Of a DNA stretch of 64,000 bases, positions 1-9,175 are shown in pieces (position 1 is the stretch's first letter; every line of letters starts with the position of its first letter). The notes beneath the pieces were generated by a model. The model was not told where the DNA came from, did no database searches, and saw only the letters and a list, made by a program, of their open reading frames with translations. A program made the position numbers and the translations under genes. Source of the DNA: Leptotrichiaceae bacterium. Lineage in GTDB: Bacteria; Fusobacteriota; Fusobacteriia; Fusobacteriales; Leptotrichiaceae. Location of the stretch: NCBI GenBank assembly GCA_018060185.1, contig JAGOWQ010000004.1, forward strand, positions 17,665 to 81,664, given 5' to 3'.

Positions 1-246
1 GTGCGGTTTTGGAGTTTTTGTTATATAACCATATGTCTCAGAATCTTTCACTGGATCTATAGGACCAAAGCTTCCTACACCCATTACATCAAATTCTTTG
101 TCTTTGAAATATTCTATAACTTGTTTCATTGTTTCATCTGGAGTAGTAGTTGGAATATTTATTTTATCAATAATTTTTCCATCTTCAGTCCCTAATCCAC
201 AAATAAACTTCGTCCCCCCTGCTTCAACTGCTGCTATTATTGCCAT
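1..246 (-). CDS. scrK: ROK-family fructokinase, N-terminal part only
   Basis: The 82 visible residues begin MAIIAAVEAGGTKFICGLG, which is the ROK-family phosphate-binding start (EAGGTKF) typical of bacterial fructokinases. The rest of the protein lies beyond the left edge, including the sugar and zinc sites. The start is supported by an AGGAGT ribosome binding site eight bases upstream. The family phosphorylates fructose in the cytoplasm. It follows the heptose kinase gene with a gap of 48 bases on the same strand, so the two may be co-transcribed. Substrate is inferred from the N-terminal motif; another ROK sugar kinase is possible. Confidence 0.75.
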   Translation of the reverse strand, partial: MAIIAAVEAGGTKFICGLGTEDGKIIDKINIPTTTPDETMKQVIEYFKDKEFDVMGVGSFGPIDPVKDSETYGYITKTPKPH

Positions 247-294
247 ATTTTCACTCCTTACTTTTTATTTATTATTTTTAATATTTAATTTTAA

Positions 295-1281
295 TTATTC
301 CATTTCATCATGAAAAAATTCTATAATTTCTTCTTTTGTTGCAGTTGCTGTTCCTATTTTTGCTACTACTATCCCTGAAGCCATATTAGCTATTACACCA
401 GCTTCGTATAATGTAGCTCCTGCACAAAGAGATAAAAGTAATGTTGAAATAAAAGTATCTCCTGCCCCTGTAACATCATAAACTTCTCTTGCTACTGTAG
501 GAACTCTTTTATGCTCAGTATCTAAAAGAGAAAATCCTTCTTCACTTCTTGTAAGAACTAAGCAGTCCAATTTCAATTCTTCTTTTATTTTAGCCATTGC
601 TTCGGATATTTCTTTTTCAATATTAAATTTTTTCAATCCACAATAATCCAAAATTTCTTTTTTATTAGGAGTCATTGAAGTAGCTCCTACATAATTTTTA
701 AAATTTTTAGGTTTCGGATCTACAATTATTTTTTTATCATATTTTCTTGCTAATTTTATTATCTCTTCTGAAACATATTTAGTTAATACTCCTTTATCAT
801 AGTCGGACAATAAAATAGCATCTATATTATCGATGTTTTTTTTAATATTTTCTACTATTTTATCTTGAATATCTTTTGATATATTTGTATCTTTTTCCCA
901 GTCAATTCTAAGAAGTTGTTGACCTTGGGATAAAACTCTACTTTTTATTATTGTAGGTCTAGTTTCGTCTTTTACTATTCCTGAATAGTCCATTTCTTTT
1001 TCTTGTAATTCATTAATAAATTTTTCTCCATTTACATCTTTCCCCACAACTCCAAAAATTAGAACTTTTCCTTCTAAACTTCTTAGATTATTTGCCACAT
1101 TTGAGGCTCCTCCTAATACAACTCTTTCCTCTTCTATATTTACTACAGGTACAGGAGCTTCTGGAGATATTCTATTTACTTTTCCTATAAGATACTCATC
1201 AAGCATCATATCCCCTACTACAGCTATTCTTACTTTATCAAACCCATTTAAAATTTCTTCAAGTCTTTCAATTGATATCAT
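295..1281 (-). CDS. rfaE1: D-glycero-beta-D-manno-heptose-7-phosphate kinase (kinase-only RfaE1/HldE domain I)
   Basis: PfkB-fold kinase of 328 residues. It has the N-terminal GDMMLDEYL motif, a GGASNVANN substrate loop near residues 57-65 and the catalytic VTGAGDTF motif with Asp near 275. This pattern and length match the kinase half of HldE, which phosphorylates heptose-7-phosphate on the way to ADP-heptose for LPS inner core. The E. coli enzyme is a kinase-adenylyltransferase fusion; here the second domain is absent, so a separate RfaE2 must be encoded elsewhere. GAGGAG sits just before the ATG. It implies an outer membrane carrying heptose-containing LPS. Confidence 0.9.
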   Translation of the reverse strand: MISIERLEEILNGFDKVRIAVVGDMMLDEYLIGKVNRISPEAPVPVVNIEEERVVLGGASNVANNLRSLEGKVLIFGVVGKDVNGEKFINELQEKEMDYSGIVKDETRPTIIKSRVLSQGQQLLRIDWEKDTNISKDIQDKIVENIKKNIDNIDAILLSDYDKGVLTKYVSEEIIKLARKYDKKIIVDPKPKNFKNYVGATSMTPNKKEILDYCGLKKFNIEKEISEAMAKIKEELKLDCLVLTRSEEGFSLLDTEHKRVPTVAREVYDVTGAGDTFISTLLLSLCAGATLYEAGVIANMASGIVVAKIGTATATKEEIIEFFHDEME

Positions 1282-1420
1282 TTTCTCCTCTTTTCTTAAC
1301 TATAGATATTTTACTTCTATAAACATTTATAGTATACCACTTATATTTAAATTTTTCTATAATTATACTATAAGATTTTTTATTATTTTACTATTTTTTT
1401 ATTATATATTTCTTAATATT

Positions 1421-2575
1421 TTATTTTTGAATTATTGCTTCTATTTCTACATAAATGTCTCGTACTTCTTTATTAGCTCTTTTATATTTAAAAAGAGGCC
1501 CTATTACAGGAATACTTGAAAGAAATGGAACTTTTCTTAAAGTATCTTTTTCTACATTCTGTTTTAATCCTCCGATAAATGTAGAACCCCCATCATTTAA
1601 TGATACTATTGTTTTAGTTTGATTTTTCTGCTTTGCTCCTGAACTTTCACTATAATTTGAAGTTAATTTAAAATTACTTATTTCTGTATCTATTTTTAAA
1701 ATTATTTTTTTCTCATTATTTGTTCCTCTTATTTCAGGTAATATTTTAAAAACTATCCCTGCTTCTGAAAATATAGGTTCTATGTATTCTTCATTATTTT
1801 TAGTCGTTTTCTTTTCACCTATAAGTACTTCTTCTGTAACTTTCATTTCTCCTTCTTCTTTTTCCATAACTAAAAGTACTGGCATTGATTCTATTTTAAT
1901 ATCACCATTTTCTTTTAATAAATTAAAATCAATTCCTAAAAAATGTCCTCCTTTAGCAAATATACCAGCTATAGAAACTTCTCCATTTAAAAATTTTGTA
2001 ATTAAATTAGGTCTATTTGGAACTCCTCCTTGATCATTTATAGTCCAATCTACTCCTATTCTTTCAAATAAATTTGAACTTGTATCTATTATTGTTCCTT
2101 TTATTACAATTTGTTCTTTAGGTTTATCTAAAGATTTAATAATTCTTTTTAAATTTTCCATTTCCTTTCCATTACCGTTTATTATTATTTTATTATCTAT
2201 TCCTACTAATTTATATCCGTTAAATCCATCTAGTTTTTCTGCAATTTCCTTTGCTTCTATATATTCTAAATCTATTTCACTTACTTTGTTTTCAGGTATT
2301 TGAACTATATTTTTCGTACTATTTCTATTTATTTCAACTAAATTATTTACTTTATTATAATCTTTATCCGAATCTTTTAAATTATTATTAACATTACTTT
2401 CATTTTTATTTTGATTATCTTTATTATTTGATTTATTATTAGGTTCAGCTTTAAATAAAAAAATTTTATTCCCAGTTTCTACATCTTTTTTATTCACATA
2501 ATTAGTAATTTTTTCAGAAAAAGTAGTATTTAAAATTACTAACATTAAAATAAAAAACAAAAATTTCTTTTTCAT
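1421..2575 (-). CDS. Short secretin of a type IV pilus / type II secretion-like system
   Basis: The protein has an N-terminal signal peptide (MKKKFLFFILMLVILNTTF), a low-complexity Asn/Lys linker around residues 45-90, a small N-domain and a C-terminal secretin domain. The C-terminus carries family hallmarks: GGSTFIGGL and the VPFLSSIPVIGPLFK segment before the final strand. Secretins form the outer-membrane gate for pili or type II substrates. At 384 residues it is much shorter than typical PilQ/GspD (about 600-700), so it has few N-domains. It is the last gene of the pilus operon that starts at the pilin near 6.7 kb. PilQ and GspD cannot be told apart here. Confidence 0.85.
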   Translation of the reverse strand: MKKKFLFFILMLVILNTTFSEKITNYVNKKDVETGNKIFLFKAEPNNKSNNKDNQNKNESNVNNNLKDSDKDYNKVNNLVEINRNSTKNIVQIPENKVSEIDLEYIEAKEIAEKLDGFNGYKLVGIDNKIIINGNGKEMENLKRIIKSLDKPKEQIVIKGTIIDTSSNLFERIGVDWTINDQGGVPNRPNLITKFLNGEVSIAGIFAKGGHFLGIDFNLLKENGDIKIESMPVLLVMEKEEGEMKVTEEVLIGEKKTTKNNEEYIEPIFSEAGIVFKILPEIRGTNNEKKIILKIDTEISNFKLTSNYSESSGAKQKNQTKTIVSLNDGGSTFIGGLKQNVEKDTLRKVPFLSSIPVIGPLFKYKRANKEVRDIYVEIEAIIQK

Positions 2576-2618
2576 ACTATATTTCCCCCTTTACTTTTAA
2601 TTTTTAATTCGTGTTAAT

Positions 2619-3146
2619 TTAAATTTTTTCTATGAATCCTAAAGATATTCTAAATTCTTCCCTTGTTAATTTTATATACATTTTAGAAGTATCTACATAT
2701 TTTTTACTTTTATTTACAAAAAATAGAAATTTCCCTAAATCATTTAAACTTCCATATAGATTAAAATGTATATATTTTAATCTATACCCATTCCTTTCCC
2801 ATAGTTTTTCAGATTTAGATACTTCTTTTAATTTTAGATTACTTTCTCTTGCGAAAATATATATCATTTTCTTAAATTCTGCTTCATTTCTAACAGAAAG
2901 GATATTAAATTTTTCTGTTAATATTGTAAGTTGATCATATTCATCCCTAATTTTAGACCTTTCCATTTCTCTTTGTTTTTCTATTTCTAATATTTTTTTA
3001 TTTAGCTCATCTCTATTTTCAATTAAAATTTTCTGATTATTTTTTATTTCTTTGTACTTATTATAATTTCTAATCAATCCAAAAATTCCAATAAAGACTA
3101 TTCCTATGACAATTATTTTTTTTAATTTTGTGTTTTTAACATCCAA
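2619..3146 (-). CDS. PilO/GspM-like inner-membrane assembly protein
   Basis: A 175-residue protein with a short cytoplasmic start, one membrane segment at about residues 10-25, a charged coiled coil (about 28-80) and a compact C-terminal domain. This is the architecture of PilO and GspM, which form the periplasmic alignment scaffold between the inner-membrane platform and the secretin. Sequence motifs in this family are weak, so the call rests on topology and on its place between a GspL-like gene and the secretin. The start is a TTG with GGAGG upstream at a good distance. Medium confidence. Confidence 0.55.
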   Translation of the reverse strand: MDVKNTKLKKIIVIGIVFIGIFGLIRNYNKYKEIKNNQKILIENRDELNKKILEIEKQREMERSKIRDEYDQLTILTEKFNILSVRNEAEFKKMIYIFARESNLKLKEVSKSEKLWERNGYRLKYIHFNLYGSLNDLGKFLFFVNKSKKYVDTSKMYIKLTREEFRISLGFIEKI

Positions 3147-3178
3147 AAAATAACCTCCTCATAAATTAATTTATTTTC

Positions 3179-4306
3179 TTATTTTTCTAAAATTTTATAT
3201 TCAAAAACTGAAAATTCATCTTCATCTTTTATATAACCTAATTCTGTTTTTTTATACTTTTTTTCTATATTATTTTCAAATTTTTCAAAAAGATTAAAAT
3301 CAGAAATTTCTCCTTGTATAATCCATTCTTTATTTTCATACTCTATTTTTGTATAGTCTATACCGTAAATACTATTATCTATTAAAAATTTAATTAAAGA
3401 ATAGTATTCTTTCCTATTCATAGATTCATTTATATCTTCAATTATTTCTAACTCTTTAGAATAATCCCGAAGTTTTTCATTTTTTCTTTTCAAATATTCA
3501 TTTTCCTTTAGTTTTATTTCTTTTCTAATTTCATCATTTCTAATTTTTCCTTTTTCCAATGGGATAAAACTATTTATGATGAAATATAATAATATAAGTA
3601 AAACCATAAAAAATATATCTTTTACTTTTATACTTTTTAAATTAAAATTTATTTCTTTTTTTCTCATAAAATCAGGATTATCATAAAGATTTTCTCCTTG
3701 AAATACAGTATTTATATCATTTTCTTTTAGCTCTACAACATTCATATTTCCAAAATCAAATTCACTTATATTTCGTAAATGATCTATTTTTAATTCTATT
3801 TTTTCTTTTTCTATTATTTTTCTATCTTCTATTATAAACCTTAAACTTTCTTCATCTCCAATTTTAAGTATTTCTATATTTTCATTTTTAAAATAATTAT
3901 AAATGCAATCAAAATCAATTTTTATTTTTTTAACTTTCCATTTATGAGCTCTAAAAATATTTTTTATTTCTAATATTTTTTTTCTCTCAAGAAAAATATT
4001 TATATATTTATTTTCTATAAAATCAAAATAAAATTTTTCTTTTTTATAATAGAAGTATTTTTTTAATGTATCAAAGAATCTATTTTTATCATTTTCATTA
4101 TCAATATTAATATAAAAATATGAAAAATTTAAAATAACAGACCATTCAACCATTTTTTCTTCTAATTGATAATCTATTTTTAAATTTTCCAAAACTTCTA
4201 AAAGTTCTTCTCCTTCATATAACAATATTTCATCTTTTATAAAAATATAAATTTTATTTTTGGTTCTTATATATATTTTTATATTTTCAAATTCTATTTT
4301 TTTCAT
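3179..4306 (-). CDS. GspL-like or PilM-PilN-like assembly protein (divergent)
   Basis: 375 residues with a soluble N-terminal half (1-225), a single membrane segment at about 230-249 (FFMVLLILLYFIINSF), a coiled-coil stretch (255-290) and a small C-terminal domain. A cytoplasmic domain, one transmembrane helix and a ferredoxin-like periplasmic domain is the layout of GspL, or of PilM and PilN joined. I see no clear actin-like ATP motif in the N-terminal half, so any PilM relationship is degenerate. Context is strong: it sits between minor pilins and the GspM/PilO-like gene. SD AGAGGGG is close to the ATG. Confidence 0.5.
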   Translation of the reverse strand: MKKIEFENIKIYIRTKNKIYIFIKDEILLYEGEELLEVLENLKIDYQLEEKMVEWSVILNFSYFYINIDNENDKNRFFDTLKKYFYYKKEKFYFDFIENKYINIFLERKKILEIKNIFRAHKWKVKKIKIDFDCIYNYFKNENIEILKIGDEESLRFIIEDRKIIEKEKIELKIDHLRNISEFDFGNMNVVELKENDINTVFQGENLYDNPDFMRKKEINFNLKSIKVKDIFFMVLLILLYFIINSFIPLEKGKIRNDEIRKEIKLKENEYLKRKNEKLRDYSKELEIIEDINESMNRKEYYSLIKFLIDNSIYGIDYTKIEYENKEWIIQGEISDFNLFEKFENNIEKKYKKTELGYIKDEDEFSVFEYKILEK

Positions 4307-4341
4307 AACCCCTCTTTATTTTTTGATTTCTATTTTTATAT

Positions 4342-4890
4342 CTATTCAATAAAACCTGAACTAATAATACTTATAGATACTTTTAAAGCATTCATTCTAT
4401 TAATATCTATTTTTTCTTTAAAATATATTTTTTCTTTTAGAACTTCTTTCTCATATACTATTTCCAAATTTTTATACACTCTATTTTTCTGTAATGGTAT
4501 CTTTAGTATATTTCCATTTTCATTTTTTATTTCCTTTATATGAAAACCTCCTATACTATTTTCATCATTCCGTAAATATAGTAAAGGTGTCAATTCACTA
4601 TTACCGTTAATATCCCTTGTTATTGAACTATCAAAATAATCTTCTTTTTTATTGATTATTATAACGACTCCATTTTTTAAAATCCCTTTTTTAAGAATTC
4701 TTTTTCCATTTTTTTCTTCCATTTTTTCTAAATATTTTTTAGATATTCTACTTTCAATGCTTTTTTTCACAAAAGCTATATTTGACCTTTCTTTCAAAAA
4801 ATATATAAAATTAACAGTAAATATTGTTATTATTGACAATATTATTAGTACATAAATCAAACTTGCACCTTTACTTTTTTTTATATTCAA
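4342..4890 (-). CDS. Minor prepilin lacking Glu5 (GspK/PilX-like)
   Basis: N-terminal KKSKGASLIYVLIILSII is a class III prepilin signal: basic leader, Gly cleavage site and a long hydrophobic helix. The residue five places after the cleavage Gly is Tyr rather than the usual Glu. In type II systems the tip pseudopilin GspK is the member known for lacking Glu5, so a tip role is plausible. The protein is only 182 residues, well short of typical GspK (about 300). The start is TTG after an AAGGGGA ribosome site. It is flanked by two other minor prepilins and the GspL-like gene. Confidence 0.6.
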   Translation of the reverse strand: MNIKKSKGASLIYVLIILSIITIFTVNFIYFLKERSNIAFVKKSIESRISKKYLEKMEEKNGKRILKKGILKNGVVIIINKKEDYFDSSITRDINGNSELTPLLYLRNDENSIGGFHIKEIKNENGNILKIPLQKNRVYKNLEIVYEKEVLKEKIYFKEKIDINRMNALKVSISIISSGFIE

Positions 4891-4911
4891 CTTTATCCCC
4901 TTTTTTATTTT

Positions 4912-5382
4912 TTATCTCAAATTAACTATTTTGACATTTTCTACATCATTAAATTTTAGTTTTATTATAAAAACATCGTCTATTTTTTGAAATTTTATAT
5001 CACTGTATTCACCTATATTTATATTAGCCCCCATTTTTCCCAATTTTTCTCCATCTGAAATAAAAAGTTTGTTATTTTTTATTTCAAATTTATAAAATAA
5101 ATTATCCTTTTTAAACACTACTTCGTTTTCTGAAATAAATATATCCTTTTGCTCTCCATTATTTAAAAATATATTTCTATCTCTGTTTTTAACATCTTCT
5201 ATTATTTTATTTAATGAATTAAAAACTCTCTCATCTTGAAGCTGTGAATTTGCTTTTACTTTTTCTATTATTAACACTCTTTTTAAAAATATTGAAAGAA
5301 TGAAAATCAAAATAGAAAACATAAATATCGCAATAGAGACTTCGATGAGTAAATATCCTTTTTGTTTTACTTTTTTTAACAA
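4912..5382 (-). CDS. Minor prepilin with N-methylation motif (GspJ/PilW-like)
   Basis: Starts MLKKVKQKGYLLIEVSIAI: basic leader, Gly cleavage site, hydrophobic helix and Glu at mature position 5, as expected for a substrate of the adjacent prepilin peptidase. The remaining 130 residues form a small, strand-rich, charged domain with no motif I recognise. Order in the operon (second after the peptidase, before the Glu5-less prepilin) resembles I-J-K pseudopilin order in type II systems. The start is TTG after AAGGAG. Confidence 0.65.
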   Translation of the reverse strand: MLKKVKQKGYLLIEVSIAIFMFSILIFILSIFLKRVLIIEKVKANSQLQDERVFNSLNKIIEDVKNRDRNIFLNNGEQKDIFISENEVVFKKDNLFYKFEIKNNKLFISDGEKLGKMGANINIGEYSDIKFQKIDDVFIIKLKFNDVENVKIVNLR

Positions 5383-5406
5383 TATTGATCTCCTTATATT
5401 TTTTAG

Positions 5407-5844
5407 TTATTCTATTTGTGGAAAATAAAAATCTTTTATACTATCTACATATATTTCAAAAATATACTCTTTTTCTCCGTCATTATTTATATAATAATTT
5501 TCACTTTTTTTTATTTCTATTTTTCTTTTTTTATTTTCTTTAATATTTTTAAAAAGTCGGTATTTTGTATCAATATGAAATTTATGATAAAATTCATTTA
5601 TATTACTTATCTCATAATCACCTTCTAACATTTCTATTTCTTCGTATGTTTTCGTCTTAATAATCTCTATTGTGTTTTTATTTTCACTTATTGTCTCGTT
5701 TTCCTTATCAATCTTAGTATTTAAACTATAAGTCTTCAAAAGAAGATTTGAAACAGGAACTATTACAGTTACTATAAAAAACATTGAAATAATACTTTCA
5801 ATTAAACTTTCTCCTTTTTTCATAATTTTACTAACTTTTTTCAT
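5407..5844 (-). CDS. Minor prepilin with N-methylation motif (GspI/PilV-like)
   Basis: The N-terminus KIMKKGESLIESIISMFFIV is a class III signal peptide with Gly cleavage and Glu at mature position 5. The 145-residue protein is otherwise charged and has no recognised domain. Its ATG shares the A with the TAA stop of the upstream peptidase gene (TAATG), so translation is probably coupled, and GAGGGG lies upstream. Likely a minor pilin for pilus or pseudopilus initiation, by analogy with GspI/PilV. Confidence 0.65.
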   Translation of the reverse strand: MKKVSKIMKKGESLIESIISMFFIVTVIVPVSNLLLKTYSLNTKIDKENETISENKNTIEIIKTKTYEEIEMLEGDYEISNINEFYHKFHIDTKYRLFKNIKENKKRKIEIKKSENYYINNDGEKEYIFEIYVDSIKDFYFPQIE

Positions 5845-6362
5845 TAAATTCCCCTCAACTTGAATTCCATAATTATATATGTTATTACTAAAAATGGAGC
5901 AAAAGGTAGATATTTTATATTTTTATTTCTATTTTTTACTTTATTATAAATTTTTATGAATACTAATAATAAAAATGAAAAAATACCTGAAATAATATAC
6001 AAATACATATAAAAATCCAATACATTTTGGATATTTACTCTGCTTATTACTTCAGGTATCTTTAATTGTAATCCCCCTCCTAAAACTATCATTAACTTTA
6101 TATCTCCAAATCCTATAAATTCTTTATTAAAATAGTCTTCCGTTATATACAGGAATAATAGCGGCAAACTAAAAATACACATTCCCAAATAATATTTTTC
6201 AAAATCCATCTTAATAAAACTTTCTATTAAATTCAAAAAAAATAGCATAATGAGATATTTATCAGAAATTATTTTTCTTTTTATATCTATCATGCAAATT
6301 CTATATAAAAAAATATATTTTATAATTTCTATAATTATTTCCCCTCTTATTATATCCTTCAT
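5844..6362 (-). CDS. Prepilin peptidase (A24 family), catalytic domain only
   Basis: Integral membrane aspartic protease that cleaves the basic leader from prepilins. Two catalytic aspartates are visible: Asp26 in CMIDIKRKIISD and Asp87 in the GxGD motif (IGFGDIK). Several hydrophobic segments make up the rest. At 172 residues it lacks the N-terminal Cys-rich methyltransferase module of full-length PilD/GspO, so mature pilins may not be N-methylated by this enzyme. It sits directly behind the pilin gene with two bases between them, and four likely substrates are encoded in the same operon. Confidence 0.85.
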   Translation of the reverse strand: MKDIIRGEIIIEIIKYIFLYRICMIDIKRKIISDKYLIMLFFLNLIESFIKMDFEKYYLGMCIFSLPLLFLYITEDYFNKEFIGFGDIKLMIVLGGGLQLKIPEVISRVNIQNVLDFYMYLYIISGIFSFLLLVFIKIYNKVKNRNKNIKYLPFAPFLVITYIIMEFKLRGI

Positions 6363-6363
6363 C

Positions 6364-6753
6364 TTATCTTCTTATTTCTTCCCCTGGAAAAGCTCTACTA
6401 TTCGAATCAATCTTTGCATAAACTTCTCCATTGTCTATTTCTAATTTTCCTGTTATATTTCCTATTTTAAAATTCCCACTTGAGTCAATTCCTATACCTA
6501 ATTTATTTATATTTCCATGTTCTGTGAAAATATCTTGTATATTAGACGGTACATCTCCACCATTATCTATACTCCATGAAGTAGAAGAATTATTTAGTTC
6601 AGCAACAGCACCTATCACTTTACTTCTGTTTGCTTTATTAAGATATTTTCCTACTTGTGGTACTGCAATAGCTGATAGTATAGTAATTATTGCTACAACG
6701 AGAATGACTTCTATAAGAGTAAATCCATAATTTTTGTTTTTTCTTTTTCCCAT
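6364..6753 (-). CDS. Major type IV pilin / major pseudopilin
   Basis: First gene of the pilus operon. The N-terminus NYGFTLIEVILVVAIITILS is a textbook type IV pilin signal: cleavage after Gly, Phe1, Glu5 and a long hydrophobic helix. The 129-residue length and the short C-terminal domain without a Cys pair resemble a GspG-type or short Gram-positive-like pilin. The sequence ends in charged residues (EEIRR). A GGAGG site and a near-consensus sigma-70 promoter lie upstream, so it is probably the best expressed gene of the cluster. Confidence 0.88.
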   Translation of the reverse strand: MGKRKNKNYGFTLIEVILVVAIITILSAIAVPQVGKYLNKANRSKVIGAVAELNNSSTSWSIDNGGDVPSNIQDIFTEHGNINKLGIGIDSSGNFKIGNITGKLEIDNGEVYAKIDSNSRAFPGEEIRR

Positions 6754-6791
6754 AAAAAACCTCCTTTTTATTTTTAATTTTATTTTAATAA

Positions 6792-6820
6792 TTTATACAT
6801 TAAATTTTAATTTTTGTCAA
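6792..6820 (-). promoter_or_regulatory. Sigma-70 promoter of the pilin operon
   Basis: On the minus strand, TTGACA and TATAAA are separated by 17 bases, about 40 bases upstream of the pilin start. This is one of the closest matches to consensus in the window. Confidence 0.75.
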
Positions 6821-6878
6821 ATTAAATTTAAAATAGCATAATATATAAAGAAGATAAGCAATATTTTTATAAAAAATA

Positions 6879-6934
6879 AAAACTGATTTTAAGAGCCCTT
6901 TAAATTAAATTTTGAGCTTAATAAAATCAGTTTT
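6879..6934 (-). terminator. Terminator after argF
   Basis: A perfect 12-bp stem (AAAACTGATTTT with its complement) is followed on the minus strand by a T-rich run. It sits about 40 bases after the argF stop and before the pilin promoter, insulating the two operons. Confidence 0.75.
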
Positions 6935-6973
6935 ATTTAATTATATTATGAAATATATAGTAATTTTAAAAGT

Positions 6974-7975
6974 TTATAACGGATATTCTCTATCTCCTAA
7001 CGTTGCAACCATCACAGCTTTTATTGTATGCATTCTATTTTCAGCTTCATCAAATACAACAGAATTTTCACTTCTAAATATTTCATCAGTAACTTCCATT
7101 TCTTTAATTCCATACTCTTTTTCAATTTCTTTAGCTACTTTTGTATTTAAATCATGAAAAGCAGGTAAGCAATGCATAAATATATAGTCAGATTTAGCAT
7201 GCTTTACTAATTCTGAATTCACTTGATAGTATGATAATCTTTCTATTCTTTCTTTCCAAACTTCTTTAGTTTCGCCCATTGATACCCACACATCTGTATA
7301 AATTACATCGGCGTCTTTTACCCCTTCAATTCTATCATCAGTAAAGAATATTCTTCCTTTTGTTTTTTCTGCAATTTTAATTGCAGTTTCTGCGAGTTCT
7401 TTTCTAGGGAATAACTCTTTTGGTGCTACTATCCTAAAATCCATTCCAAATTTAGCAGCACCTATCATCAATGAATTTGCCATATTATTTCTTCCATCTC
7501 CAACATATGCTAATTTTATCCCCTTTAATTTACCTTTTTTTTCTAAAATAGTTAAAAAATCTGCTAAAATTTGAGTAGGATGAAATTCTGTAGTAAGTCC
7601 ATTCCATACAGGAACTCCTGAATGTTCTGATAATATTTCAACTACTTCTTGACCATATCCTCTGTACTCTATTCCATCATAAAATCTTCCTAAAACCTTT
7701 GCAGTATCTTCCATGGATTCTTTGTCTCCAATTTGAGAAGATGAAGGTCCTATATAACTCACATTTGCTCCTTGATCAAAAGCTGCCACTTCAAATGCAC
7801 ATCTAGTTCTTGTAGATGTTTTTTCAAATATGAGTGCAATATTTTTCCCCTCCAATGTCTTTTTTTCAATTCCATTTTTTTTGTCTTTTTTTAATTTTTT
7901 GGATAAATCAATAAGATATTGTATCTCATCTTTTGTAAAATCTAATAATTTCAAAAATGAACGCCCTTTTATCAT
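6974..7975 (-). CDS. argF: Ornithine carbamoyltransferase
   Basis: Joins carbamoyl phosphate and ornithine to give citrulline in the cytoplasm. The carbamoyl-phosphate loop STRTR is at residues 54-58 and the ornithine-binding HCLPAF at about 268-273. The 333-residue length is normal. As last gene of an argCJBDF cluster it is the anabolic enzyme; catabolic paralogues normally sit with arcA/arcC. AAGGTG precedes the ATG. argG, argH and carbamoyl-phosphate synthetase are not in the window and must lie elsewhere. Confidence 0.95.
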   Translation of the reverse strand: MIKGRSFLKLLDFTKDEIQYLIDLSKKLKKDKKNGIEKKTLEGKNIALIFEKTSTRTRCAFEVAAFDQGANVSYIGPSSSQIGDKESMEDTAKVLGRFYDGIEYRGYGQEVVEILSEHSGVPVWNGLTTEFHPTQILADFLTILEKKGKLKGIKLAYVGDGRNNMANSLMIGAAKFGMDFRIVAPKELFPRKELAETAIKIAEKTKGRIFFTDDRIEGVKDADVIYTDVWVSMGETKEVWKERIERLSYYQVNSELVKHAKSDYIFMHCLPAFHDLNTKVAKEIEKEYGIKEMEVTDEIFRSENSVVFDEAENRMHTIKAVMVATLGDREYPL

Positions 7976-8011
7976 GACTTTTCACCTTTTCCTTTCTATT
8001 TTTAATTATAT

Positions 8012-9175
8012 TTAAAATTTTCCAACTACTTCTTCTAATATTTTTATAGATTTATCTATCTCGGCTTTACAAACATTAAATGGTGGAAAATATCTAACTA
8101 CATTATTTCCTGCTCCAACTAATAATAATCCTTTTTCAAGTGCAAATGCAACAAAATCTTTAGACAATACTTTTGAACTATCCAATTTTATTCCTAATAA
8201 TAATCCTTTTCCTCTAATTTCGACTATAAAATCTATTTTACTTCTTAGATTTTCTAATTTTTCTTTGGCATATTTTCCCATTTCAATAACATTATTTTTT
8301 ATTAAATTATTATCAATCAATTCTTTTAAAACAGCATTTCCTACCGCACAAACTAATGGATTACCCCCATATGTAGAACCATGATCTCCAGGGGTAAGCA
8401 CTTCATTAGCTATTCCTTTTGTTAAACATGCTCCTATAGGTACGCCTCCACCAAGTGATTTTGCTATTGTTATAACGTCAGGAATCAAATTAAACTGCTC
8501 ATAAGCAAATAATGTCCCCATTCTTCCCATTCCACATTGTATTTCATCAAAAATTACTAGTATATTGTATTTTTCCTTTAATTCTTTTATTTTTTCTATA
8601 AATTCAGATGTAACTTCTTCTAAACCACTTTCACCTTGTACTGGCTCTAATATTATTGCTGCTGTGTTATCGCTTACTTTTCTTATTAAATCTTCAGAAT
8701 CATTAAATTTACACTCTGTAATATTTGAAATTAAAGGTTCAAAAGGTTCTTTATACTTATTTTGCCCTGTAATTGCAAGTGAACCTGTGCTTCTTCCATG
8801 AAAAGAATCAGTCATGTAAATAATCTCAGTTTTATTTTCTGATATGTTTCTACCAAACTTTCTTGCAATTTTTATGGCGAGTTCAACGGCTTCTGTTCCA
8901 CTATTTGTGAAAAATACTTTTTCCATTTCACTATTTTCAGTTAATTTTTTTGCAAGATTTAATTGAGGCTCACTATAATATAAATTTGATATGTGTATAA
9001 GTTTTTTACTTTGTTCAGTTAATGCTTCTACTATAATAGGACTTGAATGACCGAGGCAATTTACAGATATCCCAGAAACAAAATCTAAATATTTGTTTCC
9101 TTTATTATCGTATATATATGTCCCTTCCCCTTTTTCAAAAGTTACATCGTATCGATTATATACATTTAACAACAT
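8012..9175 (-). CDS. argD: Acetylornithine aminotransferase
   Basis: PLP enzyme of class III that transaminates N-acetylglutamate semialdehyde to N-acetylornithine. Visible motifs are FTNSGTEAVE near residue 90, the aspartate motif VIFDEIQCGMGR and the PLP lysine in ITIAKSLGGG near 237. The length of 387 is standard. The ATG directly abuts the stop of argB, with AAAGGAG inside the end of argB, so the two are translationally coupled. Pathway context makes ArgD more likely than a generic ornithine or GABA transaminase. Confidence 0.93.
   Translation of the reverse strand: MLLNVYNRYDVTFEKGEGTYIYDNKGNKYLDFVSGISVNCLGHSSPIIVEALTEQSKKLIHISNLYYSEPQLNLAKKLTENSEMEKVFFTNSGTEAVELAIKIARKFGRNISENKTEIIYMTDSFHGRSTGSLAITGQNKYKEPFEPLISNITECKFNDSEDLIRKVSDNTAAIILEPVQGESGLEEVTSEFIEKIKELKEKYNILVIFDEIQCGMGRMGTLFAYEQFNLIPDVITIAKSLGGGVPIGACLTKGIANEVLTPGDHGSTYGGNPLVCAVGNAVLKELIDNNLIKNNVIEMGKYAKEKLENLRSKIDFIVEIRGKGLLLGIKLDSSKVLSKDFVAFALEKGLLLVGAGNNVVRYFPPFNVCKAEIDKSIKILEEVVGKF

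Noticed and set aside
1282..1420. Promoter and regulatory site before rfaE1
   Set aside because: A TATACT box is visible, but the matching -35 is poor and several AT-rich alternatives are equally good; not listed as a feature.
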